NCBI GenBank assembly: GCA_013359265.1
Contig: JABWCD010000021.1
Location: 1 to 64,000, forward strand
Direction: 5' to 3'
From: Candidatus Hydrogenedentota bacterium
Lineage (GTDB): Bacteria > Hydrogenedentota > Hydrogenedentia > Hydrogenedentales > SLHB01
Length of the DNA: 64,000 bases
Shown piece after piece: positions 1 through 8,008 of this stretch; position 1 is the first letter of the stretch, and each line of letters opens with the position of its first letter. The translations under genes were made by a program, and so were the position numbers. Below the pieces are notes generated by a model. The model saw only the letters and a program-made list of their open reading frames with translations, did not search any database and was not told the DNA's origin.

Positions 1-1
1 T

Positions 2-70
2 CTGCTGGGTCACCAAAACCTCCGTCCCTCGACTGAATCCAAGCATTATGTTTATCGGCAGTTTCCATAA
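2..70 (+). CDS. Possible C-terminal tail of a tyrosine recombinase (5' part outside window)
   Basis: The open frame entering from the left edge encodes 22 residues, starts with LLGHQNLRPSTESKHYV and stops at TAA 68-70. LLGH followed within a dozen residues by Tyr resembles the end of phage-type integrases and XerC/D-like proteins, where the His belongs to the catalytic set and the Tyr is the nucleophile. Here the His-Tyr distance is about three residues longer than usual, and only the last 22 residues are visible, so the call is weak. The neighbouring DUF932-like and ORF6N genes fit an accessory or integrated segment. Confidence 0.35.
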   Translation: MLGHQNLRPSTESKHYVYRQFP

Positions 71-91
71 ATGCTTCACTCGGCTAAAGAA

Positions 92-385
92 TTACTCAAA
101 ATCAAATTCCGCGGTCATTCGGGATTTTCCCATCACCAGCCCGTTGCTGCACACAACCCGGAACGCATACGGGTGAATCGACACCCCTGTGTCCGAGGCT
201 CGAAACGCAACCCCTCCAAAAAAGGTGTCACGATCTCGAATTTCCCGCGCTCGCGGACTCGTCGCACGCGCGTACACAATTCCGCGACTTTCGGCGGAGT
301 CGACAATTTTTCCCTGCTTATCGCGCATAGTCTTATCAAACACATCAAGCGCGACGTACTTGGCGGCGCTGCTGCAGGAAGACAT
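92..385 (-). CDS. Small DUF932-like protein, possibly truncated
   Basis: This 97-residue ORF starts at ATG 385 behind a clear AGGAGG at 393-398 with a 7-nt spacer, so translation is likely. The stretch FRVVCSNGLVMG near the C-terminus resembles the conserved RLVCSNG segment of DUF932 phage/plasmid proteins, which are usually two to four times longer. The gene ends right after that segment and no continuing frame was recognised, so it may be a truncated relic. It is read in the same direction as rho and the broken ORF6N gene. The molecular function of DUF932 proteins is unknown. Confidence 0.5.
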   Translation of the reverse strand: MSSCSSAAKYVALDVFDKTMRDKQGKIVDSAESRGIVYARATSPRAREIRDRDTFFGGVAFRASDTGVSIHPYAFRVVCSNGLVMGKSRMTAEFDFE

Positions 386-524
386 GGGCCAGCCTCCTCA
401 AAGCGATGGACAGACCGAGTGGATCAATCCTATGCTCAACGTGGAGGTGCGTCAAGAGAAAGATCCGCATGTACGGACACCACGCCAACTATCGCGCGGT
501 TGTCACCGGATTACCGGTGGACCA

Positions 525-1046
525 CTATCGTGGCTTGAAACCAACGGCGCGCCGTGGTTTTTCCGGCGGAGTGATGAGTTGTCGAACGGTGGCGACAAGT
601 GCGCGTATCGATTCGTCGTGTCCATCCAGCCGACGCTCGACCGCTTCAAGCCGTTTCGACAATTCCGCACTGGTCTGCAACGTACGGCGCATCGGAACAA
701 ACGCCCGAACCACGTAAACGCTCATCTCGACCGCCTTCGCCGAGTTGAGAACATTCGCAGCCATTATGGCGCCATGCTCGGTAAACGCCGTCGGAAAGTA
801 GCGCCTTCCGCCTCGGTTTGAGATCGCAATTTGCGATCTCAAATTCGTAACCTATTGATATGTAAGGACAAGCGCAAAGTCTGCCGGGAACCGTTCGGCA
901 TTGCGCTTGACCTGTTCCTTGAGGCGACTCGTGACGCCATACAGTCTCGCAGGGTCAGAATCAAGTATAACCTTGTTGCCGCGAACTTCCTGGATCAATT
1001 CCTCGATTGGAATCCCACTTGATACTGCAGTGCCCTTCCCGGCCAT
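525..1046 (-). pseudogene. ORF6N-domain (KilA-N-like) protein interrupted by an in-frame TAG
   Basis: Two pieces lie in one reading frame. Codons from ATG 1046 encode an ORF6N N-terminus (LYGVTSRLKEQVKRN, then ERFPADFALVLTYQ), followed by TAG at 852-854, then VTNLRSQIAISNRGGRRYF and AFTEHGAIMAANVL, which is the rest of the domain, and a coiled-coil-like tail (KRLEAVERRLDGHDESI). In homologues the stop position is usually an acidic residue in front of xxNLRSQ, so GAG to TAG is the simplest explanation. The frame is otherwise uninterrupted to 525. ORF6N domains are DNA-binding modules common in phages and mobile elements. The start codon lies only 11 nt after the rho stop and has a GGAG ribosome-binding site. 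A recent nonsense mutation is more likely than readthrough. Confidence 0.75.
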
Positions 1047-1057
1047 TCGACACTCCG

Positions 1058-2509
1058 CTACATCTTCTGCATCATCGCCAGGAACTCGGAATTCGTCTTT
1101 GTCTTCTTCAACTTTTCGACCAGCAATTCCGTTGCCTCGGTGACGCTCAAGGGGCTCAGCACCTTCAGCAGCAGCCAGATGCGCTGCAACTCTTCGTCCG
1201 GCACCAGCAGCTCTTCCTTACGCGTGCGCGACTTGAGCACGTCGATCGCCGGGAACACACGCTTCTCCATGAGGCGGCGGTCCAGGTGGATTTCCATGTT
1301 GCCCGTGCCCTTGAACTCTTCGAAAATGACATCGTCCATCCGACTGCCCGTTTCGATGAGGGCCGTCGCAAGGATCGTGAGGCTCCCGCCTTCTTCGATG
1401 TTGCGCGCCGCGCCGAAGAAACGCTTCGGGCGTTGCAACGCGTTCGCGTCGACACCGCCGGAGAGCACCTTGCCGCTCGCGGGGACGATGACGTTGTACG
1501 CGCGCGCCAGCCGCGTGATCGAGTCGAGCAGAATGACCACGTCCTTCTTGTGCTCGACGAGGCGCCGCGCTTTTTCGAGGACCATGTCCGCCACCTGCAC
1601 GTGGCGCTCGGGCGCTTCGTCGAAGGTGGACGCAATGACCTCGCCCTTGACCGAGCGGGCCATGTCCGTGACTTCTTCGGGGCGCTCGTCGATGAGCAAC
1701 ACGATGACGTGCGCTTCGGGATGATTGTTGGTGATGCTGTTCGCGATCTTTTGCAGCAGCACGGTCTTGCCCGTGAACGGAGCGGCGACAATGAGGCCGC
1801 GCTGACCCTTACCGATCGGCGAGATGAGATCCATGATCCGCATGGCCACTTCTTTTTGTTCGGTTTCGAGCTTGAGGCGCTCGTTCGGGTGCAGCGGCGT
1901 CAAGTTGTCGAAGAGGATGCGTTCGCGCGCGTGCTCGGGGCTTTCGTAGTTGACGGCTTCGACCTTGAGCAGCGCGAAGTAGCGCTCGCCTTCTTTCGGC
2001 GGGCGGACGTGCCCCTGGATCGTGTCGCCGGTGCGCAGGCCGAACTTGCGAATCTGCGACGGCGACACGTAGATGTCGTCGGGCCCGGGTAGGTACGAGT
2101 ATTGGCCCGAGCGCAGGAAGCCGAAACCGTCCGGCAGGATTTCGAGCGTGCCTTCGCCGTAAACCGATCCCGCGTTGACGATGTTCGTCTGCAGAATCTT
2201 GAAGATCAGGTCCTGCTTCTTGAGACCGCCATAGTTCTCGATCTCGAGCTTGCGGGCCATGTCCATCAGTTCTTCCATCGGCATCTTCTTCATGTCGCCG
2301 ATGGCGATTTCGGGACCTCCGGGGGCAGGGAGATCGCCGTTTTCGATTTCGTCGTTCGCTACATCGACGATGTTGGGATTGTGGCGCGGGCCGCGGTGGC
2401 GATCGCGGTCACCGTGCATGGGGCGCCGGTCGCGGCCGCCCCCGCCCATGCGTTTGCCGCCGCCCATTTTGCCCCGGTTGCGCCCTTTGTCGTTTTGATA
2501 TTCTCTCAC
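1058..2509 (-). CDS. rho: Transcription termination factor Rho
   Basis: Hexameric RNA-dependent ATPase that ends transcription of untranslated RNA. The 483-residue product has an Arg/Gly/His-rich extension (about 9-45), the Rho N-terminal helical domain (about 75-110), a cold-shock-like RNA-binding domain ([12 protein letters not shown], about 118-190), Walker A AAPFTGKT at 242-249, Walker [17 protein letters not shown] and the Rho signature [16 protein letters not shown]. The basic Gly-rich extension is longer than in E. coli and resembles the accessory N-terminal domains of Rho in other phyla. The start is GTG 2509 with GGAAG eight bases upstream. It follows polA by 125 nt on the same strand. 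Confidence 0.97.
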   Translation of the reverse strand: MREYQNDKGRNRGKMGGGKRMGGGGRDRRPMHGDRDRHRGPRHNPNIVDVANDEIENGDLPAPGGPEIAIGDMKKMPMEELMDMARKLEIENYGGLKKQDLIFKILQTNIVNAGSVYGEGTLEILPDGFGFLRSGQYSYLPGPDDIYVSPSQIRKFGLRTGDTIQGHVRPPKEGERYFALLKVEAVNYESPEHARERILFDNLTPLHPNERLKLETEQKEVAMRIMDLISPIGKGQRGLIVAAPFTGKTVLLQKIANSITNNHPEAHVIVLLIDERPEEVTDMARSVKGEVIASTFDEAPERHVQVADMVLEKARRLVEHKKDVVILLDSITRLARAYNVIVPASGKVLSGGVDANALQRPKRFFGAARNIEEGGSLTILATALIETGSRMDDVIFEEFKGTGNMEIHLDRRLMEKRVFPAIDVLKSRTRKEELLVPDEELQRIWLLLKVLSPLSVTEATELLVEKLKKTKTNSEFLAMMQKM

Positions 2510-2559
2510 TGTGTTTCTTCCGTTGGTTTTTGGTTTCGTTTCTTCCGCTCGGTGTTATG

Positions 2560-2595
2560 AAAAGGACCTAAAGGGCCAAAGGGACCTAAAGGACT
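2560..2595. repeat. Short degenerate ACCTAAAGG repeat between polA and rho
   Basis: Two copies of GGACCTAAAGG (around 2563-2573 and 2582-2592) are separated by GCCAAA, forming a small tandem repeat in the rho leader. It could shape the leader RNA of rho, whose genes are often autoregulated, but no terminator-like hairpin is evident. Confidence 0.5.
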
Positions 2596-2634
2596 CGTTT
2601 GTTTTCGGCGTATCCTCGAAGGGTGGCCTAGCCC

Positions 2635-5331
2635 TCAGTGAATTTCCGCCCAGTGGTTGCCTATGGCCACGTCGACTTTGAGCGGGACCGTAAGCGTGAA
2701 TGCTTCCTCCATGGTTTGTTGCATCAGTTCTGCAATGCGCCCGGCGTCTTTTTCCGGCGTTTCGACCACCAATTCGTCGTGGACCTGCAAGAGCAGGCGC
2801 GCGTCCGTTTTCTCCAATGCCTTATCGAGGCGAATCATCGCGACCTTGATGATGTCCGCCGCGCTGCCTTGCACCGGCGTATTGATCGCGACGCGCTCGG
2901 CCGCTTTCCTCACGGTTTGGTTCGGCGTATTCAGGTCGGCCACGTAGCGCCGCCGGTTCAGCAGCGTGGTGACGTAGCCGTCCTTCGCGGCCTGCGCGAG
3001 GGTCGCGTCGATCCACCGTCTTACGCCCGGATACTTTTGAAAGTACTGCTCGATGAAGCGCGCGGCCTCCTGCGTCGAGATGCCGAGATTGCGCGACAGC
3101 CCGAACGCGCTGATGCCGTACACGACCCCGAAGTTCACCGCTTTGGCCTGGCGCCTCATTTCGGGCGTGACCGTTCCGGGCATCACGTCGAACACGCGCG
3201 CGGCGGTCTCTTCGTGGATGTCGGCGTCATGCTCGAAAGCTTCGCGCAGGTGCTCGTCGTCCGAGAGGTGGGCGAGAATGCGTAATTCAATTTGCGAGTA
3301 ATCGGCGGAAATCAGCTTGTGGCCAGCCTTGCCCGGCACGAACCCTTCCCGGATGCGCCTGCCGATTTCCGTGCGCACCGGAATGTTTTGCAGGTTTGGG
3401 TCGCTGCTCGATAATCTCCCCGTCGCGGCGACCGCCTGATTGAACGATGTATGTATCCGCCCCGTTTCCGGGTTGACCAGTCTTGGAAGCGCCTCGATGT
3501 ACGTGCCGCGAAGCTTTTCCAGGACGCGGTATTCCAGGATCTTTTCGGGAAGCGGGTGCGCGTGGGCCAGTTCTTCGAGCACCTCGACGTCCGTCGAATA
3601 CCCGGTCTTTGTTTTTCGGACGGGCTTCAGCCCCAGCTTGCCAAACAGAATCTCCTGAAGCTGCTTGGGCGAGTTGATCTGAAACGGTTCCCCGGCCGTC
3701 TCATATATGTCTGTTTCCAGTTCGCGGAGCCGCTTTTCGACTTCTCCGCGCAACCCCTCGAACACCGCGGTATCGATTGCGATTCCGGCCTGCTCCATGC
3801 GGGCCAGCACGCGAATCAGCGGAAGTTCCACTTCGTCATAGAGGGCTTGTAGGCCCCGTTCCCGGAGGAGCGGCTGGAAGACTGCTGCCAGCCGCCACGT
3901 TATGTCAGCGTCTTCGCTCGCGTAGGTGCAGGCGCTGTCGACGGGAACGCTGTCGAAGGTTACCGCTTTAGACCCCTTACCAATCAGATCGGAAATGGGG
4001 ATCAGCTTGCGGCTGAGGTAGTGCAGACTAACTTCGTCGAGATTATGCCTCAACCGGCTCGCATCTGTCAAATACGAAGCCACCATCGTATCGAGGGTTA
4101 TCCCCTCCAGCCGGACCCCCGACCGCTCCAGCACCAGCAGGTCATACTTGATGTTGTGCCCTACCTTGCCCACCTTGGGGTCTTCCAGCAAGGGCCGAAG
4201 CAGGTCGATCACCCTCTGCTTATCCAGCCGCTTCTCGGGCAGGTTTACCCCCAACACCGACATGGCCTCCGGCGCATGACCGACGGGAATGTAGTAGCCC
4301 GTGTTCGCATTACAGCTCATCGACACGCCGACGAGTTCGGCCCGCATGGGGTCGGTCGAGGTGGTTTCGGTGTCAACGGCCATCGCGCCGCTCGCGCGCA
4401 TTTCGGCGATGGCCTTCTTCAACTCATCCTCCGTGAGGATGAGCCGGTAGTCGTTCTCTTCCACTTCCGACGCGTCCGGCGTGAACTCTTCGAGCAGCGA
4501 TTGAAACTCGAGCTTGGCGAAGGTGTCCGCCATCTTCTTGCGATCGAATTCTCGGCGCCTGCAATCGTCCACGGTCACGGGCAATTCGAGATCGGTGCGA
4601 ATAGTGACAAGTTCGCGGCTGAGAAACGCGAGGTCCTTGTCCTGTTCGAGCCGCTCGCGCTGTTTGCCTTTCGTATCGTCGATGTGTGCGTACAGATTTT
4701 CCAAGGTCGTGTATTTTTCGAGCAATGCCTTTGCGGTCTTCGGGCCGATGCCTTTCACTCCGGGGACGTTGTCCGCGGTGTCCCCCATGAGGCCGAGCGC
4801 ATCGATCACGTTCTCAGGCCCGACGCCGAATCGTTCGCGCACGTCCGCTTCGGTGAGCCACTTGCCGTCGTCGCCCTTGCCGGGATCGAACACGCGCACA
4901 CGATCGGAGACGAGTTGGAGCATGTCCTTGTCACCCGTCACCAGCACGGCCTCCATCCCGCGCATCGCCGCCTGCCGCGCGAGCGTGCCCATTACGTCGT
5001 CCGCCTCGACGCCGGGTTGCACGATCAATTTCACGTTAAACGCTTCGACGAGCTCGTGCATGAGCGGAAACTGCGACGCCAAATCGTCCGGCGTCGCTTC
5101 GCGCGTCGCCTTGTACTCCGCGTACATGTCGTCTCGAAAGGTCTTTCCGGGTGCGTCGAAGATGACGGCGATGTGCGACGGATCGTGTTCGCGCAATAGT
5201 TTCAGCAGCACGCGCGCGAACCCGAAGACCGCGTTGGTTGGCTGGCCTTTCGAATTGGTGAGACCGCGGATGGCAAAAAACGCGCGGTACGCGAAGGCGC
5301 TGCCATCGATCAGGAAGATGCGATCAGCCAT
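2635..5331 (-). CDS. polA: DNA polymerase I with 5' nuclease and 3'-5' proofreading domains
   Basis: Fills gaps and removes RNA primers during repair and lagging-strand synthesis. The 898 residues match the full-length enzyme. Residues about 1-275 form the 5'-3' nuclease (FLIDGSAFAYRAFFA, VTGDKDMLQLV, helix-hairpin-helix near LMGDTADNVPGVKGIG). The 3'-5' exonuclease domain appears active, with MAVDTETTSTD, the GHNIKYD segment and YASEDADITW all present. The polymerase domain has motif A DYSQIELRILAHLS, the O-helix RRQAKAVNFGVVYGIS and motif C LLQVHDELVVE. The start ATG lies inside the last codons of lpxB (8-nt overlap), indicating translational coupling. Confidence 0.97.
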   Translation of the reverse strand: MADRIFLIDGSAFAYRAFFAIRGLTNSKGQPTNAVFGFARVLLKLLREHDPSHIAVIFDAPGKTFRDDMYAEYKATREATPDDLASQFPLMHELVEAFNVKLIVQPGVEADDVMGTLARQAAMRGMEAVLVTGDKDMLQLVSDRVRVFDPGKGDDGKWLTEADVRERFGVGPENVIDALGLMGDTADNVPGVKGIGPKTAKALLEKYTTLENLYAHIDDTKGKQRERLEQDKDLAFLSRELVTIRTDLELPVTVDDCRRREFDRKKMADTFAKLEFQSLLEEFTPDASEVEENDYRLILTEDELKKAIAEMRASGAMAVDTETTSTDPMRAELVGVSMSCNANTGYYIPVGHAPEAMSVLGVNLPEKRLDKQRVIDLLRPLLEDPKVGKVGHNIKYDLLVLERSGVRLEGITLDTMVASYLTDASRLRHNLDEVSLHYLSRKLIPISDLIGKGSKAVTFDSVPVDSACTYASEDADITWRLAAVFQPLLRERGLQALYDEVELPLIRVLARMEQAGIAIDTAVFEGLRGEVEKRLRELETDIYETAGEPFQINSPKQLQEILFGKLGLKPVRKTKTGYSTDVEVLEELAHAHPLPEKILEYRVLEKLRGTYIEALPRLVNPETGRIHTSFNQAVAATGRLSSSDPNLQNIPVRTEIGRRIREGFVPGKAGHKLISADYSQIELRILAHLSDDEHLREAFEHDADIHEETAARVFDVMPGTVTPEMRRQAKAVNFGVVYGISAFGLSRNLGISTQEAARFIEQYFQKYPGVRRWIDATLAQAAKDGYVTTLLNRRRYVADLNTPNQTVRKAAERVAINTPVQGSAADIIKVAMIRLDKALEKTDARLLLQVHDELVVETPEKDAGRIAELMQQTMEEAFTLTVPLKVDVAIGNHWAEIH

Positions 5332-6448
5332 GGGCTTCGGCCCTCATAACGGCGAGCACCTGCTCCGCCGCGCGTTTGCTGGCGCCGGGGCCGCCGATTT
5401 TGTCGCGCACCGCATGCAGGTCCGCGAGCATTTGATCGCGGCGCGGACCGTCGGCAATGAGTTCGAGCGCTTCGGGGAGAATACGATTCACGGTCGCCTC
5501 GCTCTGAATAAACTCGGGAACGATGCGTTTGCCGGCGAGGAGATTGACCATGCCGATGTGCGGGACCCTTACGAGCAATCGTGCAAGGAGATACGTGAGC
5601 GGCGATGTCTTGTACATGACGATCATGGGCACGTTGAACAGCGTCGTCTCGACGGTTGCAGTACCGGAAGCAACGAGACAGAAGCGTGCGGCATTGAGCA
5701 ATTCGTACGTATTGCCGGTCGTGGTTTCGAGAGCGAAACCGCCCGCGAGTTCCTTCACCTGCGCTTCGCGCTCCTCGTCTACGCAGGGCGTGACGAACCG
5801 GGCGTCCGGATACTTCTCGCGGATGCCGCGCGCGACATCGATCATCGTCTGCATGTGCCGTGCGATCTCCTGGGCGCGGCTGCCGGGCATCAATACGATG
5901 ACCATACTCCCCGCGAACATACCCCTAATCTCGGTAGATTCGATTTGGTCGAGGAGCGGGTGGCCGACGTAGGTGCAGTCCACTCCGAATCGTTTGTAGA
6001 TGGGTTCTTCAAACGGCAGAATTACGAGCACCTTTCTCGCGTTGCGCGCAATGACAAAGATGCGGCCTTTCTTCCACGCCCAGACCTGCGGGCTGATATA
6101 CCAGACCACGGGAATTCCGAGCAGGTTGGCGCGTTTCATAATCTGCATGTTGAAACCGGGATAGTCGATTACCACAAGACAATCCGGAGATTGGTACTCG
6201 AATTCCGTTACGGTGCGCCGATACAGTTCGCGAAAGTAACTCAAATGCTTCACGACTTCCGCGAACCCCATGATTGCCTGGCTTGCGAGGTCCTGGTGCA
6301 GCGTCATGCCCGCGGCGGCCATGCGCGGCCCGCCATAACCTATGCACTCGATGTTTGGATCGAGTTCGCGCAGCGCGCGGATCAGGTTCGCACCGTGCAT
6401 GTCGCCGGACGATTCGCCCGCGGATAGGAAGATGCGAGGCACGCTCAC
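5324..6448 (-). CDS. lpxB: Lipid-A-disaccharide synthase
   Basis: GT19 glycosyltransferase that joins UDP-2,3-diacylglucosamine and lipid X to form the lipid A disaccharide at the inner membrane. The 374-residue product starts with the family motif IFLSAGESSGDMHGANLI and carries NLLGIPVVWYISPQVWAW, VGHPLLD, MPGSRAQEI and the C-terminal VPEFIQ segment. Start codons available are GTG 6448 (chosen, family length) or GTG 6442. The sequence just upstream is the end of a repeat element, and its GGGGG run is the only plausible ribosome-binding site. The 3' end overlaps polA. Confidence 0.95.
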   Translation of the reverse strand: MSVPRIFLSAGESSGDMHGANLIRALRELDPNIECIGYGGPRMAAAGMTLHQDLASQAIMGFAEVVKHLSYFRELYRRTVTEFEYQSPDCLVVIDYPGFNMQIMKRANLLGIPVVWYISPQVWAWKKGRIFVIARNARKVLVILPFEEPIYKRFGVDCTYVGHPLLDQIESTEIRGMFAGSMVIVLMPGSRAQEIARHMQTMIDVARGIREKYPDARFVTPCVDEEREAQVKELAGGFALETTTGNTYELLNAARFCLVASGTATVETTLFNVPMIVMYKTSPLTYLLARLLVRVPHIGMVNLLAGKRIVPEFIQSEATVNRILPEALELIADGPRRDQMLADLHAVRDKIGGPGASKRAAEQVLAVMRAEAHG

Positions 6449-6709
6449 ATCCCCCTAAATCCCCCTTCAAAGGGGGACTTTAAGAATTGCACGTTCACGG
6501 GGGACTTAAAGAACTGCACGTCCACGGAGGACTTTAAGAATTGCACGTTCACGGGGGACTTTAAGAATTGCACGTTCACGGGGGACTTAAAGAACTGCAC
6601 GTTCACGGGGGACTTAAAGAACTGCACGTCCACGGGGGACTTAAAGAACTGCACGTCCACAAACTTGGCCGGTATTGAGTCCCCCTTTGAAGGGGGATTT
6701 AGGGGGATG
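6449..6709. repeat. Inverted-repeat-bounded repeat element upstream of lpxB
   Basis: The arm at about 6450-6477 (CCCCCTAAATCCCCCTTCAA and on) is repeated inverted at about 6680-6708 (TTGAAGGGGGATTTAGGGGG). Together they bracket the 27-bp array, and the array unit begins with the same GGGGGACTT as the inner edge of the arm, so the array may have grown from it. Arms of this CCCCCTTCAAAGGGGG type occur as dispersed intergenic repeats in many bacterial genomes. That origin is inference here. Confidence 0.75.
6472..6660. repeat. Seven tandem 27-bp repeats (minisatellite)
   Basis: Seven head-to-tail copies of a 27-mer of the form GGGGGACTTWAAGAAYTGCA plus CGTYCAC fill these positions without gaps. 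Copies differ at only a few sites (TTT/TTA, ATTG/ACTG, TTC/TCC, one GGAGG), so units have been shuffled or homogenised. Because 27 is a multiple of three, the minus strand stays open as VQFFKSPVN-like nonapeptides. This is treated as a by-product and not as a gene, since the apparent ORF simply runs into lpxB. No spacers are present, so it is not a CRISPR array. Confidence 0.9.
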
Positions 6710-6740
6710 TTCGTCCCGCCCAGATTGTATGAATTCATGT

Positions 6741-7700
6741 TCACGAAGAGTTTCCGCCCCGAATCGCATCCGTCACCCGCTGCGCCAGGCGCAACGCGGA
6801 CAGCGCGTCATCGCCCGAAACCAACGGGCGAGTGCGGTCGCGCACGCACGCGACAAAAGATTCCAGTTCACGCTTCAGCGGCTCTTCCTTATGCACATCC
6901 AAGGGCTCGATATCGATCATTTCCATCGGCGTGATGTCCGGCGTAAGCTCGCCCGGTTTCTTGCGGTAGACAATCACTTCCTGCGCGCTGTAGTCCGTCG
7001 ATACGTACGCATCGCTCGCGAAGATTCGGATCTTCCGCATCTTCTCCATCGACACGCGGCTCGCGGTGATGTTCGCGACGCACCCGGAATCGAAACGGAT
7101 TCGTGCGTTCGCGATGTCCTCGAACTTCGAGAACACGGGCACGCCGATCGCGTCCACCTGCGCGACGCCGCAGCCGGCGAGCGCCTGCACGATTTCGAGA
7201 TCGTGGATCATGAGGTCGAGCACCACGCTCACATCGTCGCCCCGGTTTGGATACGGACTCAACCGGTGGCACTCGATGAAGCGCGGATCCCTCACCGCTT
7301 CCATTAGCGCAACGACCGCGCCGTTGAACCGTTCGATGTGGCCGACCTGCACGAGGCGTCCGTGCCGGCGCGCGGCCTCGACAATGGATTCGGCTTCTTG
7401 GATGGTCGCCGCGATCGGTTTCTCGACCAGCACGTCCGCGCCCGCTTCGAGACATTGTAGCGCCACGTCGCGGTGTGCGCTGGTGGGCACGACAACAGAC
7501 ACGGCGTCCACGCCCTCGGCCAACAGTTCCTCGACCGCAGTGAACATCGGCGCTCCGAATTCGGTCGATGCTTTGACTGCGCGACTAACGTCGCTGTCGA
7601 CGACACCTGCAAGCTGTATCCCTTCGAGCGTGGAATACACGCGTGCGTGGTGAAAGCCGAGGTGGCCGACGCCTATGACGCCTACACGGGTTTTGTTCAT
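6741..7700 (-). CDS. Gfo/Idh/MocA oxidoreductase in the lipid A cluster, possibly GnnA-like
   Basis: NAD(P)-dependent sugar dehydrogenase family protein of 319 residues. The N-terminal Rossmann fold shows VGVIGVGHLGFHHARVY, followed by the family motif VLVEKPIAA near residue 93 and VQVGHIERFNGAV at about 117. Position between lpxA and lpxB on the same strand is the main clue. In Acidithiobacillus and Leptospira, GnnA, a Gfo/Idh/MocA enzyme encoded beside lpxA, oxidises UDP-GlcNAc at C3 for 3-amino lipid A. The partner aminotransferase GnnB is not in the window, so that role is a hypothesis. The gene ends 40 nt before the repeat element. Confidence 0.85.
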   Translation of the reverse strand: MNKTRVGVIGVGHLGFHHARVYSTLEGIQLAGVVDSDVSRAVKASTEFGAPMFTAVEELLAEGVDAVSVVVPTSAHRDVALQCLEAGADVLVEKPIAATIQEAESIVEAARRHGRLVQVGHIERFNGAVVALMEAVRDPRFIECHRLSPYPNRGDDVSVVLDLMIHDLEIVQALAGCGVAQVDAIGVPVFSKFEDIANARIRFDSGCVANITASRVSMEKMRKIRIFASDAYVSTDYSAQEVIVYRKKPGELTPDITPMEMIDIEPLDVHKEEPLKRELESFVACVRDRTRPLVSGDDALSALRLAQRVTDAIRGGNSS

Positions 7701-7791
7701 TCGGGAGACTCTATTCAGTCAATCAATATTTGGAAGTGCAGCTTTGGAAGCGGACGTGTCAATTCCGGTGTTTGGGTCACCATCATCCTTG

Positions 7792-7953
7792 TCATTTTGG
7801 AAGGGCTGTCAGTTGCTCGAGCTTTTCGACGATTCTCTCATGCGCCCGCATTGCCCGCCACGCGCACGCCATCCAAAACACCGTTACCACGAACCCCCAC
7901 GTAACGGAAATGAACATAAGCAGAGCGGGGCTTAAGCCGAAAGGACCGTTCAT
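7792..7953 (-). CDS. 53-residue single-pass membrane protein between lpxA and the oxidoreductase
   Basis: ATG 7953 has a good ribosome-binding site (GAAGGGG, 7-nt spacer) and opens a 53-codon frame. The product has one strongly hydrophobic segment at about residues 10-33 (LLMFISVTWGFVVTVFWMAC) followed by a basic, amphipathic tail (WRAMRAHERIVEKLEQLTALPK). A longer in-frame start at 8052 would overlap the end of lpxA, so the shorter form is preferred. Its place between lpxA and the oxidoreductase suggests an envelope role. I recognise no family. Confidence 0.65.
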   Translation of the reverse strand: MNGPFGLSPALLMFISVTWGFVVTVFWMACAWRAMRAHERIVEKLEQLTALPK

Positions 7954-8008
7954 TGCAGATCCCCTTCTAACCGTGATGAAGCCTGCGCAGAACGCAACCC
8001 AGGTCTTG

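Noticed and set aside
1007-2092. 361-residue plus-strand ORF opposite rho
   Set aside because: Shadow of rho, which has every family motif.
4514-6427. 637-residue plus-strand ORF across polA and lpxB
   Set aside because: Shadow of two well-supported minus-strand genes; composition is low-complexity and Arg/His-rich.
6472-6660. CRISPR array
   Set aside because: The 27-bp units are directly adjacent without spacers, and no cas genes occur in the window.
6445-6744. 99-residue minus-strand ORF made of VQFFKSPVN repeats
   Set aside because: It only translates the 27-bp array, whose length is a multiple of three, and runs into the lpxB start. No ribosome-binding site and no protein-like features beyond the repeat.
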